A stretch of DNA of 64,000 nucleotides from Flavobacterium omnivorum. GTDB taxonomy: Bacteria; Bacteroidota; Bacteroidia; Flavobacteriales; Flavobacteriaceae. Both the position numbers and the translations under genes were made by a program. Of this stretch, positions 8,700 to 18,005 are shown piece after piece. Every line of letters starts with the position of its first letter. Positions within the stretch are counted from its first letter, which is position 1. The notes below the pieces were generated by a model, which was not told where the DNA came from, made no database searches, and saw only the letters and a program-made list of their open reading frames with translations. The DNA lies in the NCBI RefSeq assembly GCF_900099915.1, contig NZ_FNDB01000017.1, forward strand, positions 1 through 64,000. Direction: 5' to 3'.

Positions 8700-9767
8700 A
8701 TGGAAAATATAGCATTAGTAGTTGGAGCTACCGGAATTACGGGTAATAATGTCGCAACAAAGCTTATTGACAGAGGCTGGGTTACTTATGGTTTAGCCAG
8801 AAATCCACAGAAAAATATAGCAAATCTTCAGCCAGTTGCTGCAGATCTTTTGGATTTGGAGAATTTAAAAACAGCTTTAAAAGACATTTCTCCCACTCAC
8901 ATTTACATTACAACTTGGATGCGTCAAGATACAGAAGCCGAAAATATTCGGGTCAATAGCTTGATGATCAGAAATCTTCTCGAGGCATTGTCTCCTAAAA
9001 AATCGGTGCAACACGTAGCGCTAGTCACCGGACTGAAACATTATCTTGGGCCGTTTGAGGCTTACGCCAAAGAAGGATTTTTGCCCGAAACACCACTTAG
9101 GGAAGAGCAACCCCGCCTTGACTTAGAAAATTTTTATTATGCGCAAGAAGATGAAGTTTATGCTGCTGCAGCGCGAGATAATTTTACATGGAGCATCCAC
9201 CGACCGCATACGATAATAGGAAAAGCGGTAGGTAACTTAATGAATTTGGGGACTACGCTCGCTGTATTTGCTAGTATTTGTAAAGAAACAGGAAAACCAT
9301 TTCAGTGGCCGGGTTCAGCAGCACAGTGGAATGGACTTTCGGATGTTACGGATGCCAGAGTTCTAGCGGAACATTTAATATGGGCTTCGACCACTGAAGC
9401 GGCCCGTAACGAAGCATTCAATGTAGTAAATGGCGACTTTTTTCGTTGGAAATGGCTTTGGAAAAAATTAGCGGAATCGTTCGGAATTGAAGCAATAGGT
9501 TTTGATGGTACGATTCATACTCTTGAAGAACAAATGAAAAATGAAGCTCCGGTTTGGAAAAAAATTGCTACACAATATGCGCTTGAAGAGTCTGATTTAG
9601 ATAAATTGGCTTCTCCATGGCATACGGATCTTGACTTGGGACGACCGATAGAAGTGATGACGGATATGTCTAAAAGTCGCAAACTTGGTTTTCCTGTTTT
9701 TCAAAGAACGGAAGATTCCTTTTATGATCTGTTTGAACAGCTTCGAGTGGATCGATTGATTCCGTAG
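8700..9767 (+). CDS. SDR-family enone reductase, PRISE (progesterone 5-beta-reductase-like)
   Basis: NAD(P)H-dependent short-chain reductase of 355 residues. The N-terminal Rossmann motif is VVGATGITGNNVATKL (GxTGxxG), and the NADPH phosphate side carries GLARNP. The PRISE signature is present: the conserved Lys in TGLKHYLGPFE and the Tyr in FYYAQEDEVY, which replace the usual SDR YxxxK arrangement, then SIHRPHTIIG. PRISE enzymes reduce activated C=C bonds of enones; the bacterial substrate is unknown. It stands alone behind a probable Crp-type operator, so expression is likely conditional. Confidence 0.8.
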   Translation: MENIALVVGATGITGNNVATKLIDRGWVTYGLARNPQKNIANLQPVAADLLDLENLKTALKDISPTHIYITTWMRQDTEAENIRVNSLMIRNLLEALSPKKSVQHVALVTGLKHYLGPFEAYAKEGFLPETPLREEQPRLDLENFYYAQEDEVYAAAARDNFTWSIHRPHTIIGKAVGNLMNLGTTLAVFASICKETGKPFQWPGSAAQWNGLSDVTDARVLAEHLIWASTTEAARNEAFNVVNGDFFRWKWLWKKLAESFGIEAIGFDGTIHTLEEQMKNEAPVWKKIATQYALEESDLDKLASPWHTDLDLGRPIEVMTDMSKSRKLGFPVFQRTEDSFYDLFEQLRVDRLIP

Positions 9768-9788
9768 TTATCTAAAGTAGTCTGAAAG

Positions 9789-9839
9789 AAATAAAAAAGA
9801 GGATTCAAAATGTACTGTTTTGAATCCTCTTTTTTATTT
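9789..9839. terminator. Strong bidirectional terminator after the reductase gene
   Basis: An almost perfectly symmetric hairpin: a 22-base arm (9789-9810, containing GAGGATTCAAAA) and its complement (9818-9839) around a 7-nt loop, with A/T tails on both sides. Confidence 0.85.
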
Positions 9840-9894
9840 CTTATAACCATGAATGTGTAAAGTTGGTTTTATAACTTCCTAATAATTATATTGT

Positions 9895-9971
9895 TTTCAC
9901 TAACGCTTTAAAACAAAAAAGACCTTACATTGTTGTAAAGTCTTTTTAAAAAGCTCCCTCTCTTGGGCTCG
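9895..9971. repeat. Left attachment site (att) of the island
   Basis: Repeats 33771-33847 with 74 of 77 bases identical. It contains a copy of the tRNA-Asn terminator hairpin (about 9915-9947) and the 18-nt 3' end of the tRNA (9954-9971, complement). Beyond 9971 the sequence diverges into element DNA. Between here and the first gene (10215) nothing else is evident. Confidence 0.88.
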
Positions 9972-10214
9972 CCCCTCGGGACAGATTAGCAGTTAAATCA
10001 AGACTTGACGTTGTTTTACTTTTATTATGATGGCCAATTTGATGCCTATTAATAATTAATTTAAATGTTTTTATACAAATGTAATAATGTTCTTCCTTGA
10101 TAATTTATTATTCATTCATTATTTTTTATTGTGTTGGTATAGCTTGCCTTTTAAAACAGTAATACTTTCATTTTATTAGAATACTAAAAAATAGGAACTC
10201 TTTTTATTTAAAAT

Positions 10215-10688
10215 TTACCAAACAATAAATTCTGGTTTAGGACTGATTTTTTTATCGTTAAATATTGGGTATCTTCCGTGCTTCTTAAGATAGTCAACCC
10301 AAAAGATATATTCTGCCTTCGCTACTTCTCCCATAGCAATTAAATCTTCTATATTGGACTTATTATTACCACATTCAAATGAACAAACTGAAACATATAA
10401 TCGATCTTTAACATCTTCATAGTTCCAATACTTTCCAATAAATCTATGCGCTCCGCCATGATGAAGCCTTATTCGTTTTATTGTAGAATCAAATTGACTC
10501 ATTCGACTTTTTAGACCTCCATTTGAATTAGTCATCCCGATATATTCAATATCTTCTATCATTTCAAACTCCAAACCTTCTATGTTTTCAATTGAAACCG
10601 CAATGGAATAAATCCCAGGATACTTAATACCTTCTATTTTGTTTCTATTTTCCCATTTTGTCCATTTTGTATTATTGTAATTTTCCAT
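10215..10688 (-). CDS. GIY-YIG nuclease-like small protein
   Basis: A 157-residue protein with the GIY-YIG fold signature: PGIYSI (GIY at 25-27), IEYIGMT (YIG at 49-51), then GLKSRM with the expected catalytic Arg at 62, and a downstream EYIFWVDYL helix that could supply the metal-binding Glu. No extra DNA-binding domain is visible, so alone it is a minimal nuclease domain. It follows the CoiA-like gene by 39 nt on the same strand and is probably co-expressed with it. The family includes repair nucleases, homing enzymes and restriction enzymes; which role applies here is unknown. Its place at the end of the island suggests cargo. Confidence 0.65.
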   Translation of the reverse strand: MENYNNTKWTKWENRNKIEGIKYPGIYSIAVSIENIEGLEFEMIEDIEYIGMTNSNGGLKSRMSQFDSTIKRIRLHHGGAHRFIGKYWNYEDVKDRLYVSVCSFECGNNKSNIEDLIAMGEVAKAEYIFWVDYLKKHGRYPIFNDKKISPKPEFIVW

Positions 10689-10727
10689 TAATACTATTTA
10701 TTAAAGTTTCTCTCAAACCATTCCTCA

Positions 10728-12323
10728 TTAATTCCATTCTTTCCAAGTTCCGCTTTTAATAATTGATAATCTTTCTCGGTATCTTTCTCCAGTTTTTTGT
10801 AAAATGTCGTAATTGTCGAGTAATCCCCGTATTTCAAGTATGGCTTTAATTCTTTCGGACAATTCGTCGTCTGACTGTACATTTCTATTGTTAACTCTTT
10901 CAATAATTTGTTGGTATCTCCCTTCAAATTCGCTTCGTATTTCATCCTCAACTGCGGCTTGGAGTTCTCTATATCCTTCCATTTTTGACTCCAATTCTTC
11001 TCTAAGTCGTCCAAAATTATCTTGTTCGTTTCTTTCAAGTTCTCCAAATTCTTTTCCAAGTTCAGCTTTTCTTCCTTCAAAATTGTTCTCAAATCCTGAT
11101 TCTTGTCGCGTATCGTTGTCAAGATATTCCTCTTGCTTGCTAACGACTCTTTGCTCGTAATCAATATCTGCTTCTTGAGTTCCAAACTCTCTTCTAATGT
11201 CTTCTTCAGATTCTCCAATACGGTATCTAAGCTTAATTTCCCTGTCAGTATCTGCTTGTTCTTCTCTAAGTTCTTTTCTTCGTTTAAAATATCTACTTTC
11301 CAAGTCTGAATCTCTTTCTGCAAGTTTTCTTCTTCTTTCTGCAAGTTTTTCTCTTCTTGATTCAAGCTCTCCTTGTACTTCGCTTTCAATTCCTGCTTGT
11401 ATATCGTCCAGTTTTGATTGATGCTCTCTTGAAGCTTTCTCAATTCGCTGTATTTCCTGTTCAAAGAGTCGTTCAGTATCTTTGTATTGTTGCGATGCCA
11501 AATTTCTGTTAATCGAGCGTATGAGGTTATTAATTTGCGCTGTTCTACACTTGTAAGATTCTTCAAAAAGCTTTCTTTGCTCTTCATCAATATATGGTAT
11601 TCCTTCTGAGTCTCCAGTGGGAATTCGTATATACTCGGTGTTGGATTCGATTTCATTATATGCCCACTTTACTTTTGATACTTTACTAATTGTTTTTTCT
11701 AGTTCTTCTTCTGGTAGTTTCGGAATAATTATTTGAACGGTATTGATTCCTAACCTCTGTAACTTGTTTAATTTTTCTATGTCTGGCTTGTGGGTTATTA
11801 CAAATTCTATAAAAAGAATTGGTTTGTCGAATTCATCAAAAAACACAGCATCTGGTCTTACCCATAAAAAGCGATTATCAACATTATTATTTTTACCTCG
11901 ATGTATCACTCCATTTTCATCTTCATAGAAGGTTACTTCCTTTTCTACTTTATGAGCAATTACAGTTTCCTTTTCTTGTAATAACATTGGGTACCCCTCA
12001 ACGCCTTTTGGTGGATATTTGTAGACATCTGGAACTGATATTGTCTTGGTTCTCTGAAAATAGAAGTAGGCTAGTTTTTCTCTGTACACTCTACTAGCAT
12101 GAACACACTCTACTTTACTTCTATCAACATCTTTGCCATGATGTCTATAATATGATTTGTACTTTAAATTTTGTCTTTTTACCGCTTGCATCTCCTTACC
12201 ACATCCCATACAATAGTATCCCTGCGCTCCGCTTTTGGCTCGGGATATATGGACAGCATTATCCTGAACATCTTTTGCCCAGTCATTATCTTGTTCGTTG
12301 TATTTTAATGCTTGAGCTTCCAA
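10728..12323 (-). CDS. CoiA-like nuclease with zinc finger and long charged coiled coil
   Basis: Three parts can be seen in 531 residues. First, a metal-binding N terminus with C38-x2-C41, His61/His62 and Cys73/His75. Second, a PD-(D/E)xK-like core: RPDAVFFDEFDKPILFIEFVITH with Asp158 and Glu173. Third, residues about 270-500 form a highly charged Glu/Arg/Gln coiled coil. The first two resemble the competence CoiA nuclease family; the coil is an addition. Third codon positions in this frame are strongly A/T, unlike the overlapping 320-codon frame on the same strand, so this is the real one. It is probably paired with the GIY-YIG gene just downstream. Two nucleases on an island fit a defence role, but that is inference. 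Confidence 0.65.
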   Translation of the reverse strand: MEAQALKYNEQDNDWAKDVQDNAVHISRAKSGAQGYYCMGCGKEMQAVKRQNLKYKSYYRHHGKDVDRSKVECVHASRVYREKLAYFYFQRTKTISVPDVYKYPPKGVEGYPMLLQEKETVIAHKVEKEVTFYEDENGVIHRGKNNNVDNRFLWVRPDAVFFDEFDKPILFIEFVITHKPDIEKLNKLQRLGINTVQIIIPKLPEEELEKTISKVSKVKWAYNEIESNTEYIRIPTGDSEGIPYIDEEQRKLFEESYKCRTAQINNLIRSINRNLASQQYKDTERLFEQEIQRIEKASREHQSKLDDIQAGIESEVQGELESRREKLAERRRKLAERDSDLESRYFKRRKELREEQADTDREIKLRYRIGESEEDIRREFGTQEADIDYEQRVVSKQEEYLDNDTRQESGFENNFEGRKAELGKEFGELERNEQDNFGRLREELESKMEGYRELQAAVEDEIRSEFEGRYQQIIERVNNRNVQSDDELSERIKAILEIRGLLDNYDILQKTGERYRERLSIIKSGTWKEWN

Positions 12324-12429
12324 ATTATAAAAAAGATTAATTATATTACTAGGATGAGTTTATTTATGGTTTTTATTAAGTCTCACTTTAACAATTGCGT
12401 TCTAAATTGTAAAACTAAATCTAATTACG

Positions 12430-13791
12430 TTAATTATTCTTAATGTTTTTCAATGTATCGCTTAATGAACTAACTGTTTCTTTTAAATCTTTTGTATTGA
12501 AACTAAACAATGTTTGATTTTTATCTGGATGAATTTTGGGCTGGTTATACACCAGTTCTATAGATTTTAAAAGCATTAATTGACGAGAATTATTATTCTC
12601 ATTATCAGCATTCGAAAGCATTTCAGAATATGCAGTTAGTGTCATTGCTACCGCTGACTTAAAAGCATACTCTTCTTGAAGATTCCGTTCTTTTTTGTAT
12701 TGTGAAAAAACAAAACCTAATAATACAAATGCTGGCGAAGTTTTTATAATATTGATCAAAATATTAAGCCATTGATTTTCAAAATGTGGGGATAAACAAG
12801 TAAATACTACTACTATCCAAATTAAAGTTATTAATGAAATTATTGGTACTGCCCATTTCCAAAAAGTTAAGTCTTTTTCTAATTTTACTTGTCTTTGATC
12901 AAATTTTGAGCCCAATGTACCGTCTGCAGCCATTCCTGTCAAGCGAATAATTTCTTCACGGTTACTTTCAACAAATTCAATCCCTTCTTTTGATTTTTTT
13001 AAATCCTCTAATGTTTTGGCAATTACATTCTCTAATTGAAGCTTAAGAGTTAAATTATCTTTTTTAATTACTGTGTAGTCTGCATCATATTCTATGATAC
13101 TTTCAGAAACGGTGATAACTTTATCTTTAACATTTCGAACTATTCCATCTATTTCCGTATCCTTATTTTTGATATTAGAAACAATCTTACTAATTTCTGT
13201 CTGTTCTAAATTTGCAATCGTGAGTAAATTTGTAATTTGATTTAATTCTATTTTTTTTGCTTTAATTAGAATGTCGAAATCTGAAATTAACGTTTTTAAA
13301 TCTGTTTCTAAACTAATATAAGTAGACAAATTCTTATTTAATGCCTTTTGATTGAGCCTAATTAAAGTCTTTTGCTTTTTTATTTCCTCTAAATCAACTG
13401 GATGTGATTTTACTTCCGATTTATTCCAAAACCCGTTTTTTATTTGATAGTGAATTAATTTGTCTAATAGAGGCTCTACTGAATTAAAATCACTAGCATT
13501 CAAATAATTTTGTATGCTTATCAAATCAGGGTGAAGATTAACCGCACCAAAATCATTTGCGAAATTTTCAGAAAATGGCAATAAAAATCCTAAACCATTT
13601 TCTATTTCATTTTCTAATTGAGAAATCATTTTGTTAAGTAAAAATAGAAATTCAGTCGCAACATATTTATTGAAGCTTATTTTACTAAAATCAGTTTCAG
13701 TAGGGTAAGCATTTAACAATAGTTGATCAATATCTATGTTATTTAATGCTTCTAAAGTATCGAGAACGCCTTGTTTTTGATTTATGTTCAT
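12430..13791 (-). CDS. Coiled-coil protein with two C-terminal membrane helices, restriction-gene partner
   Basis: No catalytic motif is recognised. Residues about 150-300 (numbered from the longer start at 13833) are coiled coil, followed by two membrane helices at about 325-346 and 357-377 and a cytoplasmic tail with KERNLQEEYAFKSAVAMTLTAYSEML. Tails of this kind occur in membrane proteins of several defence-type loci, from memory. The ATG at 13791 (MNINQKQG) leaves a 25-nt gap to the methylase gene; the alternative ATG at 13833 would overlap that gene by 17 nt. Either way the two are translationally close and form one transcript. It may anchor or regulate the methylase, or act as a membrane effector. 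Confidence 0.6.
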   Translation of the reverse strand: MNINQKQGVLDTLEALNNIDIDQLLLNAYPTETDFSKISFNKYVATEFLFLLNKMISQLENEIENGLGFLLPFSENFANDFGAVNLHPDLISIQNYLNASDFNSVEPLLDKLIHYQIKNGFWNKSEVKSHPVDLEEIKKQKTLIRLNQKALNKNLSTYISLETDLKTLISDFDILIKAKKIELNQITNLLTIANLEQTEISKIVSNIKNKDTEIDGIVRNVKDKVITVSESIIEYDADYTVIKKDNLTLKLQLENVIAKTLEDLKKSKEGIEFVESNREEIIRLTGMAADGTLGSKFDQRQVKLEKDLTFWKWAVPIISLITLIWIVVVFTCLSPHFENQWLNILINIIKTSPAFVLLGFVFSQYKKERNLQEEYAFKSAVAMTLTAYSEMLSNADNENNNSRQLMLLKSIELVYNQPKIHPDKNQTLFSFNTKDLKETVSSLSDTLKNIKNN

Positions 13792-13816
13792 CTGTTTTTT
13801 TCTTTTAAGTTCTACC

Positions 13817-16800
13817 CTAATTGTTTTCAACAATTGCTATTTCCTCTTCAGTCAATCCATATAACTCATAAACCATTGCATCAATTTCTCTATCAGTGGT
13901 ACCTATTTGTTGTTTTAAGGCTTGGGCTTCTGCTTTTTTAGTTTCAAAAACATCCATCCAGTCCATTTCGTCTAGTTTGGTTAATTCCCTAATAGCTTGA
14001 AGTTCGTTTTTAACACGTTCTTTATTAGTTACTTTAATAGCTTTATTTATTTCTTTTATAAAATCTCCAAAATCTAATTCATACCAATTTTCTAACTTTT
14101 TAGTTAATTTTTCTGTAGCAAATTGTGATTGTAGGTATTTTGTGAATTTTGTGTTTAAAACACTTAATTCTTTATATGATTTAATCATAATGGTTGAAAA
14201 TTTATCCAGAATCTCAACATTATCAGATTTAGGAAACCTAATTTGTTTAAGATAATCTCCTTTAACTGATAAATTTAAAAACTTAGTAGCGAATAGATAG
14301 TTTAGTAACTTTGAATTTAAGATTGCTAAAAAATAATATACACTTATTTCATTAGATAAGGGAGTTAAAAAAATTATACTTTCCATACCATAAACACCAT
14401 CTTCATCAATGGTTGCAACCAATCTAGTTTTTAAACTTTCATTTCTAGTTCTTTGCAATAATATTTTAGGAACTTTATCTAATTCAGACTTATATCTAGG
14501 CCATTGTAGTGAATACCAGGGAATAACACCACTGAGACATTCTCTTCGTTTTTCTAATTTATTTTTAAAAGGTAATAACCATTTTTTTGTTAAAGAATAG
14601 TTTTGAATATCAATCTCGTTATTTAAATAAAGAATTTTTTTTGAATCATCTCTTATAACCCATTTTCCTATATCTCTTCCCAAAACTATTGGTTTTAACA
14701 ATTCTTCATCTATATTTGCTTTTTTAACATCTTCATCGTTTTCAAATATATAAGATGTGTTATTTCCTGTAACAATACCTTGAAATACATTAAAATAGTC
14801 CTCAACTTTTACAAATTTTGTATTAAACAATTTTTCGTATAAATCATCATTTCCATTTGAACCAATACTAATTGCATTCTGATATTTCTTAAAATAAGAA
14901 GTATCTACTGTTTGAACAATATGATTATTGAAATTAATTGCATCAACTAATTTTATCTCTTTTATTTCCTTTTTGTTAATCGTCAGTATTACCGTGTCAA
15001 CAGTTGCGTCTGCAAACACCTTACCGCCTGTATAGCATATTTCGGACAACCATTTATTGTTTAATAACTTGTCTCTAATTAATTTATATGATAAATTATT
15101 AAGTACTACTGAAGGAATAATCAAAGAAACCATACCATTTATTGTCAATTTACTTATTGCTAAGTCAATGAATAAAACAAATAAGTCACTTCGTTTGTAA
15201 AAAGCCTCATATTTCTTTTTATAAAATTCTTTTTCTTGTAATGGAATCAATTCTACATTTACATAAGGCGGATTACCGATTATGACATCAAAGCCTCCTT
15301 TTGCAAATACGGCAGGAAATTGTTCTTGCCAGTTAAAGGCTTTATCGCCTGCAACGGTTTTACTATCAATTAAACTGTTACCACATTTAATATTATTATT
15401 CAGGGAGTTTAATTTACGGCGTGGCTGTGCGGTACGTAACCATAAGGATAGTTTGGCAATTTCTACACTTTCCTCATTAAGGTCAACACCATAAATGTTT
15501 TTTTCTAAAATGGTATTTTCAATATCGCTAAAGACTAAACCACCTCCTAATATTTTGGCTTTTAGTTCATCGATATAATTGTGTTCTTTTATTAAGAAGT
15601 CTAGAGCTTGGTTTAAGAAAGCACCACTACCACATGCTGGGTCACAAATGGTGAGTTGTAACAACCAATCTCTATAAGTATCTAGTATTTCTACTAATTT
15701 TACAATAGTGGCTTGTTGCCTGTTTTTACGACCTTTAAAGTATTCCTCTTCTTTAAACCCTAATTCGATTTTCTTTTCCTCACACAGTTTACCAATGGTA
15801 TTTTCTACAATATATTTGGTAATGTATTTTGGGGTATAAAAAACCCCGTCTTTTTTACGTTTGCTTTTTTGTTTGTCAAAATCACCTCCTTCAATTTCAG
15901 CATTTACGCTTTCAATTTCGTTAAGTGAGTTTTCAAAAATGTGTCCTAAAATATTAACATCTACCTGACTTTCAAAGTCATAAGAAGCTAATATTTGCGT
16001 GTGTTTGAATAATAATTCATTGTCAATTTCCAGCTTATCTAAAAGAGAATCTTCTTTAAATAAACCACCATTATAAGCGTAAATTTCAGCTCTATTTGTT
16101 GTTCCTTGTCTTCCAGTATCTAAGAATCTAAAATACTGTTTAAACATGTCGTAAAGCGGTCTTTCATCACCAAAATCGACATCAGATTTCCACTTATTAA
16201 GTATTTGTATCGTACTATTAGGCGGTAATAATCCTCTGTCTTCGGCAAAGAAAACAAACAGGAAACGGTCTATTAATTTTTGTGATTTTTTAAATAAAGC
16301 TAGCTTAAGGTTTTTATCTAGACTGGATTGATCTGCTTTAGAATCTTCATCAATCTCAACATCAGTGGGACTTAAAGTACTTTTTAATCGTTTTGCATTA
16401 CGCTTGACTAAATCTCTAAATAATTCTCTTTTAAAAATAGAGTAATCTTTATAGAATTGCTTCGTTATTTGCTCTTCTACAGCAATAGATGCTTCCTTCG
16501 TCTTTAATGGAATATTATTTAAAATATTGTCCTTTTGCAAACACAAATACAAAAGTTCAAAACGTTCTTCAGTTAGTTCAAACAAATTAAATTCTTCAAA
16601 CTCTGTAGCATCATTAATGTAAAAACGTAATTTTTCATAATTTGAAGTAATTACATAGACACATTCTTTTTGATTGGCTTTATAATCAAAAGCTTGTTGG
16701 CGTATGCTTTCTAAGTCTTTTGTTTTAGTTCCTTTCAACTCAATCACACCAATAGCCACATTATTACTTAGTATTGCACCATCAGCCTTACGAGAATTGC

Positions 16801-17044
16801 TTTGATTTTTATATTCAGCAACCAGATTAAAGTCGACATTTGGTTTTAAAGTGTAATCCAATACGTTGACAAATAATTCTGTTAGAAAAATACCTTGGTA
16901 CTCTTCTTCTTTAGAATTACGAATGTTATCCTGAATTGTTGGGTTTAGAAAATATTTGACATATTTTTTATAAGCCTTACTTACTTTAGGTTGTTCTAAT
17001 TGTTTAAGATGTTTATTAAGAACTGATTTTTGATATAATGCCAT
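13817..17044 (-). CDS. Type IIG-like restriction-methylase (Eco57I/N6-adenine class)
   Basis: A single polypeptide of 1075 residues with nuclease and methyltransferase parts. Near the N terminus KADGAILSN...GVIELKG provides a PD-(D/E)xK core (Asp88, Glu102, Lys104). The adenine-methylase core has FYTP (402-405), the SAM motif DPACGSG (468-474), YGVDLNEESVEIAKLSLWLR, and the catalytic NPPY (591-594). The C-terminal third (about 730-1000) resembles a TaqI-type target-recognition domain. The order nuclease-methylase-specificity is that of type IIG/IIL enzymes, which cut and modify the same site without other subunits. The target sequence cannot be predicted. It is first in an operon with the membrane coiled-coil gene. 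Confidence 0.85.
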   Translation of the reverse strand: MALYQKSVLNKHLKQLEQPKVSKAYKKYVKYFLNPTIQDNIRNSKEEEYQGIFLTELFVNVLDYTLKPNVDFNLVAEYKNQSNSRKADGAILSNNVAIGVIELKGTKTKDLESIRQQAFDYKANQKECVYVITSNYEKLRFYINDATEFEEFNLFELTEERFELLYLCLQKDNILNNIPLKTKEASIAVEEQITKQFYKDYSIFKRELFRDLVKRNAKRLKSTLSPTDVEIDEDSKADQSSLDKNLKLALFKKSQKLIDRFLFVFFAEDRGLLPPNSTIQILNKWKSDVDFGDERPLYDMFKQYFRFLDTGRQGTTNRAEIYAYNGGLFKEDSLLDKLEIDNELLFKHTQILASYDFESQVDVNILGHIFENSLNEIESVNAEIEGGDFDKQKSKRKKDGVFYTPKYITKYIVENTIGKLCEEKKIELGFKEEEYFKGRKNRQQATIVKLVEILDTYRDWLLQLTICDPACGSGAFLNQALDFLIKEHNYIDELKAKILGGGLVFSDIENTILEKNIYGVDLNEESVEIAKLSLWLRTAQPRRKLNSLNNNIKCGNSLIDSKTVAGDKAFNWQEQFPAVFAKGGFDVIIGNPPYVNVELIPLQEKEFYKKKYEAFYKRSDLFVLFIDLAISKLTINGMVSLIIPSVVLNNLSYKLIRDKLLNNKWLSEICYTGGKVFADATVDTVILTINKKEIKEIKLVDAINFNNHIVQTVDTSYFKKYQNAISIGSNGNDDLYEKLFNTKFVKVEDYFNVFQGIVTGNNTSYIFENDEDVKKANIDEELLKPIVLGRDIGKWVIRDDSKKILYLNNEIDIQNYSLTKKWLLPFKNKLEKRRECLSGVIPWYSLQWPRYKSELDKVPKILLQRTRNESLKTRLVATIDEDGVYGMESIIFLTPLSNEISVYYFLAILNSKLLNYLFATKFLNLSVKGDYLKQIRFPKSDNVEILDKFSTIMIKSYKELSVLNTKFTKYLQSQFATEKLTKKLENWYELDFGDFIKEINKAIKVTNKERVKNELQAIRELTKLDEMDWMDVFETKKAEAQALKQQIGTTDREIDAMVYELYGLTEEEIAIVENN

Positions 17045-17068
17045 TTACTGAAAGACTTGTTTAGAACT

Positions 17069-17076
17069 CAAAAATA
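17069..17076 (-). promoter_or_regulatory. -7 element for the restriction-methylase operon
   Basis: The minus strand reads TATTTTTG here, an exact TAnnTTTG match, giving a leader of about 18 nt to the ATG at 17044. The -33 position lacks a clear TTG, so this would be a weak or regulated promoter. Confidence 0.4.
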
Positions 17077-17155
17077 GTAATCTTTATCTGAAGTAAATTT
17101 TATTTATTACATTATTATCTATCATTTCAAATAAAACTAACGATATAAAACAAAA

Positions 17156-17179
17156 AAAGACGGTTTTTACACCGTCTTT
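17156..17179 (-). terminator. Terminator of the GIY-YIG/NUMOD gene
   Basis: AAAGACGG (17156-17163) and CCGTCTTT (17172-17179) form a perfect 8-bp stem; on the minus strand it is followed by a T run. It separates the homing-type gene from the restriction operon. Confidence 0.8.
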
Positions 17180-17183
17180 AGTT

Positions 17184-17846
17184 TTAAGAGTATCTCCAAA
17201 GAAACCCTCCACTTTTTTTGCTTTCACCTCTACAACATCGGGTAATACAAGTCTTAGATACACCTGTCTTCCTTGATGCCTCAGAGGCTGATATATATCG
17301 TGCTAAAAGTTTACCATCTAAACAATATTGTATAACTTCTTTTTTCCTATTATCGGAATCTGGAATAAATTTCTCTTTAAATTTATACGACCAAAGGTAA
17401 CCAGCTAAAGCGTGATTTACATTCCAGCAAGCTCTACTTATATCTTGCTTTCTTACGGATATTGTTTCTGAGGCAGAAGTCAAATCTTCAAATGTTGAAT
17501 TTAATGACCCGTCTAAATTGTATTTATAAACGGTTTTCTTTATTCCCCCACCTTGGTCAGAGTTGTACCCATTTTCAACAGAATCATATTCCGAAATATA
17601 TCTTATTTCTTTAGATGCTAACTCGTCATTATTTGCAGCAGTATCAATTTGAATCCACTGAAAGGAGTCTGCTCCATATGTACTAATTGCATTGTGAAAT
17701 TTATACCCTTTACCATTATCTGATTTTTGTATATGATCATTTTTTCTTTCATCTATTGAGTTTCTTGTTGCGCCAATGTATATTTCATTGGTTTCTGTAT
17801 TAATTACCTTGTAAATAATACCTTGATTATTTTCTATTTTTTTCAT
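17184..17846 (-). CDS. GIY-YIG homing-type endonuclease with two NUMOD1 repeats
   Basis: A free-standing nuclease of 220 residues. The catalytic domain (about 6-95) has GIIYKV, EIYIGAT (YIG at 22-24) and KEIRYISEYDS. Two NUMOD1 DNA-binding modules follow: about 109-160 (VYKYNLDGSLNSTFEDLTSA...LWSYKF) and about 168-220 (VIQYCLDGKLLARYISASEA...FLWRYS). This architecture is typical of phage-type homing endonucleases (SegA/I-TevI relatives) that spread by cutting alleles lacking them. It has its own terminator and sits alone between the VapE gene and the restriction operon. Imperfect inverted G-rich blocks flank it (about 17876-17890 and 17982-17995). Confidence 0.8.
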   Translation of the reverse strand: MKKIENNQGIIYKVINTETNEIYIGATRNSIDERKNDHIQKSDNGKGYKFHNAISTYGADSFQWIQIDTAANNDELASKEIRYISEYDSVENGYNSDQGGGIKKTVYKYNLDGSLNSTFEDLTSASETISVRKQDISRACWNVNHALAGYLWSYKFKEKFIPDSDNRKKEVIQYCLDGKLLARYISASEASRKTGVSKTCITRCCRGESKKSGGFLWRYS

Positions 17847-18005
17847 GTTAAGTATGATTTTACAATAGAAAAGGCGGGTGGGTAAGCATATTTTTCAAAA
17901 ACAATTTCAAACCTTATGCAAATAAAAGTCGCATAGTTAGCATGACCAATGTTATTGAATAATGGACTAAAAAGAGTTGAAATATACCTACCCTCCATGC
18001 CCTTC

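Noticed and set aside
9954..9971. Second tRNA-Asn at the left att
   Set aside because: Only the last 18 nt of the tRNA are present; the anticodon and D arms are absent or decayed.
10694..11656. 320-codon frame resembling a coiled-coil protein
   Set aside because: It overlaps the CoiA-like gene on the same strand; in a sample of 18 codons third positions are about 90 percent A/T in the CoiA-like frame but only about 55 percent in this one, and the CoiA-like frame has recognisable domains.
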